Source of the DNA: MED-G16 sp964467915
GTDB taxonomy: Bacteria > Bacteroidota > Bacteroidia > Cytophagales > MED-G16
Direction of reading: 5' to 3'
DNA length: 64,000 nucleotides
Assembly (NCBI GenBank): GCA_964467915.1
Contig: CAYXSW010000001.1
Span: 1-64,000 of the forward strand
This document shows, in pieces, positions 1 to 7,154 of this stretch. The notes beneath the pieces were generated by a model. It was not told the DNA's origin. It did not search any database and saw only the letters and a program-made list of their open reading frames with translations. Position numbers and translations under genes: made by a program. Within the stretch, counting starts at the first letter, position 1, and the number at the start of each line of letters is the position of its first letter.

Positions 1-2
1 AT

Positions 3-851
3 TTTGACAGATTAGAGCAAGCCGCACAGTACGGAGGAGACCCCAAAAATGAATACCCTGAATTGGGATTGGCACAACAACTTAAAATAGTATCTCAACT
101 TATTGCTGGGGGTCTAAAGTCAAAAATTTTTGTGGTTAGGATTGGAGGTTTTGACACTCATGATAACCAAGTTGACCCCGGAAATACCGAGACGGGAAGA
201 CACGCTGGGCTAATGGAAGAATTATCAGAGTCTGTTTTTGCGTTTCAACAAGACATTATTGAGCGAGGGCTTGAAGAAAAGGTTTTAACCATGACCTACT
301 CTGAATTTGGTAGGAGGGTTTTTCAAAATAAGTCTTATGGTACTGACCATGGTGAGGCTGCACCAATGTTTTTTATGAGTCCATTTGTTAACCCTAACCC
401 CATTGGTTCTCTTCCTTCTCTTGAGTATATTGATAATATAGAATATGAACATGATTTTAGATCCGTATATGGATCAATACTAATGGATTGGTTTGGTACA
501 GACGAGAATACAATAAAGTCAATTTTATATGAAGACTTTAAGTACATTCCTATTCTTGTTGGAACAAGAACAAATATAGAGGAGCCACATCCTATGTCTA
601 AAAGAATTGAGGCTTATCCAAATCCCTTTAAAAATAACCTTAATATTAAAATTGAAATTAAAAGTGGTGAAACAATATTAAAAATCGTAGATGCTAGTGG
701 AAAAGAAGTAAAGGAATTAGTAAACAAGAATCTAAAATTTGGAACTCACAATTTTAGGTACGAAGGAACACAGCTAAAGAATGGTCTTTACTTTATCCTT
801 TTAGAAAACGAAGGAAGAAGAAGTGGTGTCTCGGTTATTAAAAGAAACTAA
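3..851 (+). CDS. DUF1501-family secreted protein with T9SS sorting tail (5' end missing)
   Basis: The frame is open from the left edge, so the N-terminus lies outside the window; about 282 residues are visible. The visible part carries the DUF1501 C-terminal signature (VVRIGGFDTHDNQ, then TYSEFGRRV and TDHGEAAPMF), a family in the alkaline-phosphatase/sulfatase-like fold whose substrate is usually unknown. The last ~80 residues form a type A T9SS sorting domain: YPNPF, then a short beta-sandwich (VDASGKEV, LKNGLYFILL) ending in basic VIKRN. I infer export by the Sec pathway and then the type IX system to the cell surface. The downstream gene faces it with a 3-base gap. Domain assignment is from motif memory; the enzymatic role is unknown. 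Confidence 0.85.
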   Translation, partial: FDRLEQAAQYGGDPKNEYPELGLAQQLKIVSQLIAGGLKSKIFVVRIGGFDTHDNQVDPGNTETGRHAGLMEELSESVFAFQQDIIERGLEEKVLTMTYSEFGRRVFQNKSYGTDHGEAAPMFFMSPFVNPNPIGSLPSLEYIDNIEYEHDFRSVYGSILMDWFGTDENTIKSILYEDFKYIPILVGTRTNIEEPHPMSKRIEAYPNPFKNNLNIKIEIKSGETILKIVDASGKEVKELVNKNLKFGTHNFRYEGTQLKNGLYFILLENEGRRSGVSVIKRN

Positions 852-854
852 ATA

Positions 855-1925
855 TTATTCTATAAATATTGCTTTGGCAACACCATGAGTGTTGTCACCT
901 TCTAATTTTATTAGCTCTTCGTTTACCCATATTGCAGGAACTTGAGTCTGAGTTTCGGTGGCAACATCACCAGCAACAATTACAAAACCTGCACTAGCAG
1001 CAACATCATATGCAGTGCTTACCCACATATTATTAAATATACCACCAGGCAAATCAACTTTATGTCCATCAACCCAATAGTGTGCGTATGTTCCTCCTGT
1101 GCCGGGAACATCTTCACCATTATCATCAACTTCCCCAATCCAATCTATCTTTCCAGCAACATATATAAGGTCCCCTTCTATATATCCACCATAAGCCTCA
1201 CCTCCATATATGCCTTTTTGCCATCCTCCTCCATTAGGTAAGTCCGTTCTATTCCCATTTCCTCTCCAATAGGAAGCTTTAGGAAGATACCCTAGCATAT
1301 TATTAGGAGCCATACTCATCCCAAAATAGTACATTGATCCATTATAAACTTTGACATCTTGAACTTCCCCATCTCCGCCAGATGGTTTACTAAGATTAGT
1401 TCTGTTTCCATTTTTCCAATACGCCGGAATATTAACATGATGATTCACGTAATAGCCCCCTACATATACATTACCGTTTTGTTTGACAGCAATACCATAT
1501 CCTGAAGAATCTCCACCAGAAAGTTTATTTTTTTGTGTGTTTTTCCAGTAACATGCTCCATTATCTCTTCCTGCGGTATAGACGTCCCCATCATGAACCG
1601 CTATTGCATATGCTTCAGCATCATTACCCTCCAAAGTATAAGACTGGTCATCAATCCAATATGAGGCATCTGCCCCAAAAGTCCACCCAACAGAATATAC
1701 TTTACCTTCACTCACAACAATATCTTCAATCTGACCATCTCCTAAATCTACTCTTTTTCCATTAAGCCAGTAACAGGCCGTGCTCTGCCCAGACGCATCG
1801 GTAATATATCCTGCTATGTAAACATTGCGCCCTGGAATAATTTCTTGTACTGTTACATCAGAGTTACTGTTATCGCAACTTATTGACACTAATAAAAGAG
1901 TTATAAAAAATAAAAATTTTTTCAT
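855..1925 (-). CDS. lipoprotein with seven YW-type repeats, probable beta-propeller
   Basis: A 356-residue protein with a lipoprotein signal peptide (hydrophobic FLFFITLLLVSI, then SC at about residue 17). The mature part is seven degenerate repeats of about 45 residues, each with a strand such as VYIAG/VYSVG/VYVGG followed by A-x-YW-x-NG-x-x-x-x-L (ACYWLNGKRVDL, ASYWIDDQSYTL, ACYWKNTQKNKL, PAYWKNGNRTNL, ASYWRGNGNRTDL, AHYWVDGHKVDL, PAIWVNEELIKL). Seven such units suggest a seven-bladed propeller. I do not recognise a named family beyond Kelch/HAF-like repeats and claim no function. It is convergent with the DUF1501 gene and transcribed alone. Confidence 0.8.
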   Translation of the reverse strand: MKKFLFFITLLLVSISCDNSNSDVTVQEIIPGRNVYIAGYITDASGQSTACYWLNGKRVDLGDGQIEDIVVSEGKVYSVGWTFGADASYWIDDQSYTLEGNDAEAYAIAVHDGDVYTAGRDNGACYWKNTQKNKLSGGDSSGYGIAVKQNGNVYVGGYYVNHHVNIPAYWKNGNRTNLSKPSGGDGEVQDVKVYNGSMYYFGMSMAPNNMLGYLPKASYWRGNGNRTDLPNGGGWQKGIYGGEAYGGYIEGDLIYVAGKIDWIGEVDDNGEDVPGTGGTYAHYWVDGHKVDLPGGIFNNMWVSTAYDVAASAGFVIVAGDVATETQTQVPAIWVNEELIKLEGDNTHGVAKAIFIE

Positions 1926-2072
1926 GGATTAGTCTTTATGTTGATTGTCAAAATTAATATTTCTAATAATAAATGTAAGATTATTTTATAAAAAATTATC
2001 TGATTGACAATATCATGTTAATATTTGAATAATTTATCATATATGGGTAGATTAGAAATTAAAAATTAAAGG

Positions 2073-2624
2073 TTGAAAAAAACTAAAATAGACGATCTAA
2101 AAAGAATTGAAATAGAGGAATTCAAAAAGAAAAAGAAAAGGAATGTAATCGTCATCCTTGACAACTTAAGAAGCTTGAATAATGTTGGTTCTTGCTTCAG
2201 GACATGTGACGCCTTCTTAATTAAAAAAATTTATCTTGTTGGAATAACTGGTTCGCCTCCAAATAAAGATATTGAAAGAACTGCTTTGGGAGCAACAAAC
2301 TCTATAGAATGGGAACACGTGAGTTGTGTCTCGAAAATAGAGAAAAAACTCAAAAAAGATCAGTGGAAAATAGCCCTAGTTGAACAAACTGATAAAAGCA
2401 CAGACCTAAAAAATTTCTCACCTAAAACTAAAGAAAAGTATGCGTTTGTTTTTGGAAACGAAGTTTTTGGTGTTTCTAACGAATCATTAAAATGTGCAGA
2501 TCTTGCAATAGAAATTCCCCAGTTTGGCACAAAACACTCTTTCAATGTGACGGTGTCTATGGGAATAGTTTTATGGGATCACTTCTATAAAACTACAGAG
2601 GCTCACAAAGGGATGGCAACTTAG
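2073..2624 (+). CDS. SpoU/TrmH-family RNA 2'-O-methyltransferase
   Basis: A 183-residue SPOUT-class methyltransferase, predicted to methylate a ribose 2'-hydroxyl in tRNA or rRNA using S-adenosylmethionine. The SpoU motifs are visible: motif 1 LDNLRSLNNVGSCFRTCDAF (about residues 30-49, with the conserved N and R), motif 2 FVFGNEVFGVS, and motif 3 IPQFGTKHSFNVTVSMGIVLW. It is short and lacks the N-terminal substrate-binding domain of TrmH/RlmB. The start is TTG: a stop lies two codons upstream, and the next ATG would remove most of the catalytic fold. The last 32 bases overlap the end of the convergent aminotransferase gene. The exact target RNA cannot be told from sequence. Confidence 0.85.
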   Translation: MKKTKIDDLKRIEIEEFKKKKKRNVIVILDNLRSLNNVGSCFRTCDAFLIKKIYLVGITGSPPNKDIERTALGATNSIEWEHVSCVSKIEKKLKKDQWKIALVEQTDKSTDLKNFSPKTKEKYAFVFGNEVFGVSNESLKCADLAIEIPQFGTKHSFNVTVSMGIVLWDHFYKTTEAHKGMAT

Positions 2625-3486
2625 CATCAAATAAATCTTTCAGTTTCTCAAGATACTTTTGATCACATTTAATTTCTCTTCCATCCATCTCTGTAACAGG
2701 AGTAATTTCACCATTAGTTCCAGTTGCAAAAACTAAATCTGCATTTATAAATTCAACCAATGTTAAATCTCTCTCTTTGATTTCTATATTATTTTCTTTT
2801 AATAATTCCATGAAAGTACCTCTCGTAATTCCGGGAAGACAGGCATGAGGGAAAGGGGTATACACTTTATTATTTTTAACCATAAAAAGGTTCGTGTCAT
2901 TGAGCTCAGCAACAAAACCGCGCTCATCTAACATTACAGCGGCATCATATCCTGCTATATTAGCATGCATCTTTGCTATGACTAAACTAAGCATATTGTT
3001 ATGATGAATTTTTGAATCTAGGAAAGCAGGGATACTTCTTCTAATAGAGGAGCTTATCGCTCTTATCCCTTTAGAAAAATCATAAACTTTCTTCTTCCAC
3101 TCAGCAAGTACAATAAGACAACATCCATTTTTGTTCAGTCTAGCGTCCATTCCTGAAGTTACTTTTTCTCCTCTTGTCAAAGTAAGTCTTATGTGGGTAT
3201 CATCATTCATCCTATTCGCGTCAAGTGTTTCTTTTATTGCTTTTTTAATTTCTTCTTTAGTGGGAACTCCTTCATACCCAAGAGCATGTGCTCCCTCTTG
3301 TAACCTGGTGAGGTGTTTATCATAACAGACAATACCTTCAGGGTACACTCGCAATCCCTCCCAGACACCATCACCATTCTGTACTATACTATCAAACACA
3401 GAAACCTTCGCCTCATCTCTAGGGAGTAGCTCCCCATTAACATGGATAAAAATCTTTTCGTTTTTTGGGTTATATTCTTGTAACAT
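2593..3486 (-). CDS. class IV aminotransferase, branched-chain aminotransferase-like
   Basis: A 297-residue fold-type IV PLP enzyme of the IlvE / D-amino-acid transaminase / aminodeoxychorismate lyase group. Visible elements are an N-terminal VFDSIVQNGDGVWEGLRVY, the presumed PLP lysine at K159 in DSKIHHNN (the same position as in E. coli IlvE), FVAELNDTNLFMVK near 191-204, and the phosphate-binding ATGTNGEITPV near 255. The likely reaction is transamination of a branched-chain or related amino acid, but the N-terminal sequence departs from classic IlvE and the substrate is uncertain. Its ATG overlaps the stop of the upstream sulfotransferase-like gene by one base (TGATG), implying translational coupling. 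Confidence 0.85.
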   Translation of the reverse strand: MLQEYNPKNEKIFIHVNGELLPRDEAKVSVFDSIVQNGDGVWEGLRVYPEGIVCYDKHLTRLQEGAHALGYEGVPTKEEIKKAIKETLDANRMNDDTHIRLTLTRGEKVTSGMDARLNKNGCCLIVLAEWKKKVYDFSKGIRAISSSIRRSIPAFLDSKIHHNNMLSLVIAKMHANIAGYDAAVMLDERGFVAELNDTNLFMVKNNKVYTPFPHACLPGITRGTFMELLKENNIEIKERDLTLVEFINADLVFATGTNGEITPVTEMDGREIKCDQKYLEKLKDLFDAKLPSLCEPL

Positions 3487-4193
3487 CAGGCACTAATTGA
3501 ATTTACTTTTAATTTATTATAATATTTCAAGGCTTCAAGATAAAGACTTTCACAATTCTTTGGTAATTCTCTACTACTTGTTTTTTGTTTTGCAAATCCA
3601 GTAGAACTATGAACATTTTTATACCAATACTCCGACCAAGCTCCGTCCTCTTTAATCCCACCAGCCGGCCAAGATAACATATCCTCATAAAAAGCAATTT
3701 CTAGTTTATCGCAAAGCTTAGTTAAGAGTAGTTTTGGGTCTTTAAGTATTTCTGCTGAATCTAATACCACTGGGTTTTGATGTTCTATTTTATTGAATAG
3801 CTCCCAAGATTTTTTGAGCCCAATATCCTGCATATTAGGTGAAGCTATTACCTGTGCAAAAGATGCAATAAGTTGTTTTGGGTTTCTTACCAAGAACAAG
3901 TTTGTCATGTTATCTAGAAAATCTAAGTCCATCTGTTGATGGTGATGTGCCATGTTCTTTAGAAATAAAATATCACATTCATTTCTATTAAATATCTCAT
4001 CTAATACTTTGTTTATGTCTGTAGACATTGACATAAGAGTATCTTCCCTTCCGGGATGATTTATATCTGTTGTGTCTAAGTAATGTGCATAAAATGGTTC
4101 ATCAATAACTTTTGTGTCCGGTCTTCGTGAAAAGGAATACATTAGTGCTGTAGATAAATTTCTAGGCCCTGAAATTAAATTAATTATTTTCAT
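3486..4193 (-). CDS. sulfotransferase-like P-loop protein
   Basis: A 235-residue cytoplasmic protein with a sulfotransferase-type nucleotide fold. The N-terminal strand-loop ISGPRNLSTALMYSF (residues 6-20) corresponds to the 5'-phosphosulfate loop of PAPS-dependent enzymes. IDEPFYAHYLD follows, and NLFLVRNPKQLIASF (about 98-112) matches the 3'-phosphate-binding RDP motif region. It is the first gene of a two-gene operon with the class IV aminotransferase; stop and start share one base. Proteins in which such a domain is fused N-terminally to a class IV aminotransferase are known to me from plants and some bacteria, so this pair may be the unfused form. The acceptor substrate is unknown. Confidence 0.75.
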   Translation of the reverse strand: MKIINLISGPRNLSTALMYSFSRRPDTKVIDEPFYAHYLDTTDINHPGREDTLMSMSTDINKVLDEIFNRNECDILFLKNMAHHHQQMDLDFLDNMTNLFLVRNPKQLIASFAQVIASPNMQDIGLKKSWELFNKIEHQNPVVLDSAEILKDPKLLLTKLCDKLEIAFYEDMLSWPAGGIKEDGAWSEYWYKNVHSSTGFAKQKTSSRELPKNCESLYLEALKYYNKLKVNSISA

Positions 4194-4239
4194 TGATAAG
4201 TATTATTAAAAACAAATTAATCATTTTTGCAAAAAAAAT

Positions 4240-6333
4240 ATGTTAAACTACAAAACATCTTCTTTATTTTATCCTCTAATTTCATTATTAGTTTTTAATA
4301 GCTCTGTTTTTGCACAAGAATCGGACTCATTAAGAACAATCAATATGGAGGAGGTTGTGATTTCTGCAAATAAAACTGAAAAGCCTTTTGTAGAGTTAAC
4401 TGTCCCAGCTAAAATAATTTCAAAAAAAGACATAGAAAATTCAGGACACTCGAGGTTAGATGAGATTATTCGAGAGCAGGTTGGGATTGTCACCGTTCCT
4501 GGTTTTGGTGGAATTGAGGGGGTGCAATTACAAGGAATAGATCCCGAATATACATTAATATTAATTGATGGTATGCCATTAATTGGCAGGGTTGCAGGAA
4601 TATTAGATTTATCAAGAATTTCATTAGGTTCAATAGAAAGAATAGAAATAATAAAAGGAGCATCATCTAGCTTATACGGATCTGAAGCTTTGGGTGGAGT
4701 CATAAATATAATTACCAATAAAGGTGAAGAAAATGAGGGGTTTAAAAGTAACGTTTATTATCAGTTCGGTTCATTTAAAACTCAAGATTTTTTGACTGAT
4801 ATTTTATTTAATAAAAACAATATAACCCTATATGGCAATTTTAATTATTATTCAAGTGACGGCTATGATTTGATTGATAATGATGATCAAAAAACAGTTG
4901 AGGCTTATAATAATCTAACATTGGGATTAGGCTTTGCTTATGACATGAAGTCCCTTGGAAAGATTGATTTAAACACAAAGATTTTTAGAGAAACTAGAGA
5001 TGGGACAATATTTTTAACAAGTCCAGGGGTAAATAAAGAATCAGAGACTCATGAAGAAAATTTTTACATTAAGTACACAAATGATATTTCAAAAAATGTT
5101 TCTCTTGATGTTGATTTATATAGAACAACTTACATAAATGACGAAGAACAGATCGGTTCGAACAATATATCTAACACTAATGCTTTTAATCAAACTCTTG
5201 ATAGGTTGGATATAAGGTTTAAACACAGTACAAGCTCTGGTTCATATTATACAGTAGGGTTTGGGTTTGATAAAGAGACTCTAGAGAGAACAAATATTTC
5301 ATCAAAGCCAAAACACAATTCTCGCTTTTTATATTTTCAATATGATTGGAATACAAGTGAAAAGCTAAATTTGGTCTCTGGGCTTAGATACGATGATCAC
5401 AAACAATATAATTCTCAGGTAAGCCCCAAGGTCTCTTTTAAATATGATGTGTCTGACAAACTGTCTTTTAAGGGATCCTTTGGATATGGCTATAAAACTC
5501 CAGATTTTAGACAGTTATATTTAAATTTTTCTAATAGCTCTTCTGGGTACGTTGTTTTGGGCACCAAAGTAATTGATGAGGTGGTGAAAGAATTACAAGA
5601 TAGCAATAGCTTAATTTTCTATAATGATATTTTTAATTCTAATCTTACAGCAGAAAGTTCAAATAGTTATAATTTAGGGTTACAATATTTTATAAACCCA
5701 AGTTTTCCTGTCGAAATAAATTTATTTAGAAATAATATTTTCAACTTAATTGAGACAAATCTTGTTGGAAGAAAAACTAATGGACAAACTATATACAGTT
5801 ATTCTAACCTAAATAAGGCATACACTCAGGGTGCTGAAATACAAGGAAGTTATAACCCGATAAAAAAACTGAGTATAAAATTGGGCTACCAACTCCTATA
5901 CGCAAAAGACATAATGGCAATAGATGATTTTAAATCTGAAATTGTATATGCTAGAGATCCTGTATCAAAGCAGTCTTTTCAGCTTTCACAAAGTGATTAC
6001 TTTGGTTTATATGGAAGATCAAGACATCAGGTTAATTTAAATCTTAACTATTATATGAACAAAAATAAAGACAACATAAACTTCCGGATAAATTATAGGG
6101 GGAAATATGCGTTAGTTGACTCAAACAACAACTCTTATCTAGATAAATATGACAAATTTATAAATGGGCACATTCTAACCAATTTGACTTATAACAAAAA
6201 GATATCCAAAAAGATATCATTTCAAGTATTTATAAAAAACCTTTTAGGATACAAAGACGTAGAAAACTTGTTGAACAATCCTGGGAGAAGTTATTCTCTC
6301 AAGGTTAAATTCAATAATTATAACAATAAATAG
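4240..6333 (+). CDS. TonB-dependent outer-membrane receptor, probably heme
   Basis: A 697-residue receptor with a signal peptide ending near FAQE (residue 26). The TonB box region is around MEEVVISANKTEKP (36-49). The plug domain contains GGIEGVQLQGIDPEYTLILIDGMPL and IERIEIIKGASSSLYGSEALGGVINIIT (to about residue 160), followed by a 22-strand-type barrel ending in an aromatic-rich C-terminus. The plug is of the BtuB/HmuR type. Its downstream neighbour is HmuY-like, which in Porphyromonas pairs with the heme receptor HmuR, so heme is the best guess. No copy of the 23-bp iron operator was found in front of it, unlike its neighbours. Confidence 0.85.
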   Translation: MLNYKTSSLFYPLISLLVFNSSVFAQESDSLRTINMEEVVISANKTEKPFVELTVPAKIISKKDIENSGHSRLDEIIREQVGIVTVPGFGGIEGVQLQGIDPEYTLILIDGMPLIGRVAGILDLSRISLGSIERIEIIKGASSSLYGSEALGGVINIITNKGEENEGFKSNVYYQFGSFKTQDFLTDILFNKNNITLYGNFNYYSSDGYDLIDNDDQKTVEAYNNLTLGLGFAYDMKSLGKIDLNTKIFRETRDGTIFLTSPGVNKESETHEENFYIKYTNDISKNVSLDVDLYRTTYINDEEQIGSNNISNTNAFNQTLDRLDIRFKHSTSSGSYYTVGFGFDKETLERTNISSKPKHNSRFLYFQYDWNTSEKLNLVSGLRYDDHKQYNSQVSPKVSFKYDVSDKLSFKGSFGYGYKTPDFRQLYLNFSNSSSGYVVLGTKVIDEVVKELQDSNSLIFYNDIFNSNLTAESSNSYNLGLQYFINPSFPVEINLFRNNIFNLIETNLVGRKTNGQTIYSYSNLNKAYTQGAEIQGSYNPIKKLSIKLGYQLLYAKDIMAIDDFKSEIVYARDPVSKQSFQLSQSDYFGLYGRSRHQVNLNLNYYMNKNKDNINFRINYRGKYALVDSNNNSYLDKYDKFINGHILTNLTYNKKISKKISFQVFIKNLLGYKDVENLLNNPGRSYSLKVKFNNYNNK

Positions 6334-6401
6334 TTAATTTTAAATTCTAATAAATAGAATTATATTTGGATTAATAAAAATCCAATTATATTTTCGCACA
6401 A

Positions 6402-6424
6402 CTATTTGTAATAGTTCTAAATAA
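6402..6424. promoter_or_regulatory. putative iron-regulator operator, copy 1 (hmuY-like gene)
   Basis: A 23-bp imperfect inverted repeat, CTATTTGTA-N5-TCTAAATAA, ends 4 bases before the first possible start codon of the HmuY-like gene. The right arm is identical to the arm of the two copies before the FecA-like receptor. The left arm keeps six of nine bases of the consensus TTATTTAGA. This is the weakest of the four copies. Confidence 0.55.
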
Positions 6425-6428
6425 AGAA

Positions 6429-7040
6429 ATGGGAATGAAAAAAATATATACATTATTAATATCACTACTAATGCTTTCTTGTGGTGATGATGATCCGGTA
6501 TTAGAGCCTATTGAGGCTATGATTGTAACTAATTTAGAGGCAAAGACTACATCTGGTCCCGGCCAACCTGCAGCAGGTGATTTTGTAAAATTCAGTTTTG
6601 CAAAACAAACTGTCGTTGAGGGAGATGATTGGGATATTGCTTTTAGAGCAACAAGCATACTAGTTAATGGTGGTTTTTCTGGAGCATCAGACGAGCCTAA
6701 TAGAAGTGGTCTGGCAGCCGGATATGTTGCGGTTGGAAATTATGGAAGCATAAAGTCTGTAGAAGAAAATTTATTGGTTCAAGATTCTGAAACAGCGAAG
6801 GCAATACCTTCTGGAAGCGGTGAAGGGTGGTATAATTACGACCCACAAACATACTTAATTACACCAATTGCTGGAAGAACATTAATTTTCAAAACACATA
6901 ATGGAAGGTATGCTAAAATGGAAATTCAGAGTTACTATAAAGACGCCCCAGAAAATCCAAACGCATTTAGCAGCGAGGGGCAGACCTATACCTTTAATTA
7001 TACTTACCAACCTAATGAGGGTGTAACAACCTTTGATTAA
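6429..7040 (+). CDS. hmuY: HmuY-family heme-binding lipoprotein
   Basis: A 203-residue lipoprotein: signal peptide KKIYTLLISLLMLSC with the lipid cysteine at about residue 17, so a surface or outer-membrane location is likely. HmuY family features are DWDIAFRATSILVNGG (about 64-79), the GGFSGASDEPNRSGLA stretch, GRTLIFKTHNGRYAKMEI (about 150-167), and the C-terminal YTFNYTYQPNEG. Known HmuY proteins capture heme and pass it to a TonB receptor; the receptor immediately upstream is the probable partner. Translation may start at the second ATG, two codons later. A strong hairpin terminator follows, and an operator-like repeat precedes it. Confidence 0.8.
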   Translation: MGMKKIYTLLISLLMLSCGDDDPVLEPIEAMIVTNLEAKTTSGPGQPAAGDFVKFSFAKQTVVEGDDWDIAFRATSILVNGGFSGASDEPNRSGLAAGYVAVGNYGSIKSVEENLLVQDSETAKAIPSGSGEGWYNYDPQTYLITPIAGRTLIFKTHNGRYAKMEIQSYYKDAPENPNAFSSEGQTYTFNYTYQPNEGVTTFD

Positions 7041-7065
7041 TAAATAGTCAAAATACTTTATTTTG

Positions 7066-7091
7066 AAGGACCTAATCTTTAGGTCCTTTTT
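7066..7091 (+). terminator. rho-independent terminator after the hmuY-like gene
   Basis: A perfect 10-bp stem (AAGGACCTAA / TTAGGTCCTT) with a 3-base loop is followed by a run of T. It separates the heme unit from the FecA-like receptor gene. The T tail already overlaps the left end of the next operator-like repeat. Confidence 0.85.
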
Positions 7092-7112
7092 ATTTGGACT
7101 AATTCTAAATAA
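7090..7112. promoter_or_regulatory. putative iron-regulator operator, copy 2 (FecA-like gene, distal)
   Basis: A 23-bp inverted repeat TTATTTGGA-N5-TCTAAATAA; the arms are complementary except at one position. Its centre lies 40 bp upstream of the centre of the next copy, close to four helical turns, so two dimers could bind the same face of the DNA. Confidence 0.65.
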
Positions 7113-7129
7113 GTATTAGCATTGTGTTC

Positions 7130-7152
7130 TTATTTAAACTTAATCTAAATAA
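7130..7152. promoter_or_regulatory. putative iron-regulator operator, copy 3 (FecA-like gene, proximal)
   Basis: A 23-bp inverted repeat TTATTTAAA-N5-TCTAAATAA ending 2 bases before the start codon of the FecA-like receptor. A bound protein would cover the start region of the transcript, as expected for a repressor. Confidence 0.65.
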
Positions 7153-7154
7153 CA

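Noticed and set aside
335..547. Opposite-strand ORF inside the DUF1501 gene, and many similar ones over the window
   Set aside because: They lie wholly within well-supported genes in another frame and show no signal, motif or independent start context.
2316..2321. CACGTG core resembling a ParB or E-box palindrome
   Set aside because: The flanks do not extend the palindrome to GTTNCACGTGNAAC and it lies inside the methyltransferase coding sequence.
4194..4239. Fur-box-like GATAAGTATTAT before the first TonB receptor
   Set aside because: The match to the Fur consensus is partial and it does not resemble the 23-bp repeat in front of the other iron genes.
6366..6385. Hairpin TTGGATT / AATCCAA after the first TonB receptor gene
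   Set aside because: The stem is only 7 bp and AT-rich with no clean T tract; kept as a possible weak terminator, not annotated.
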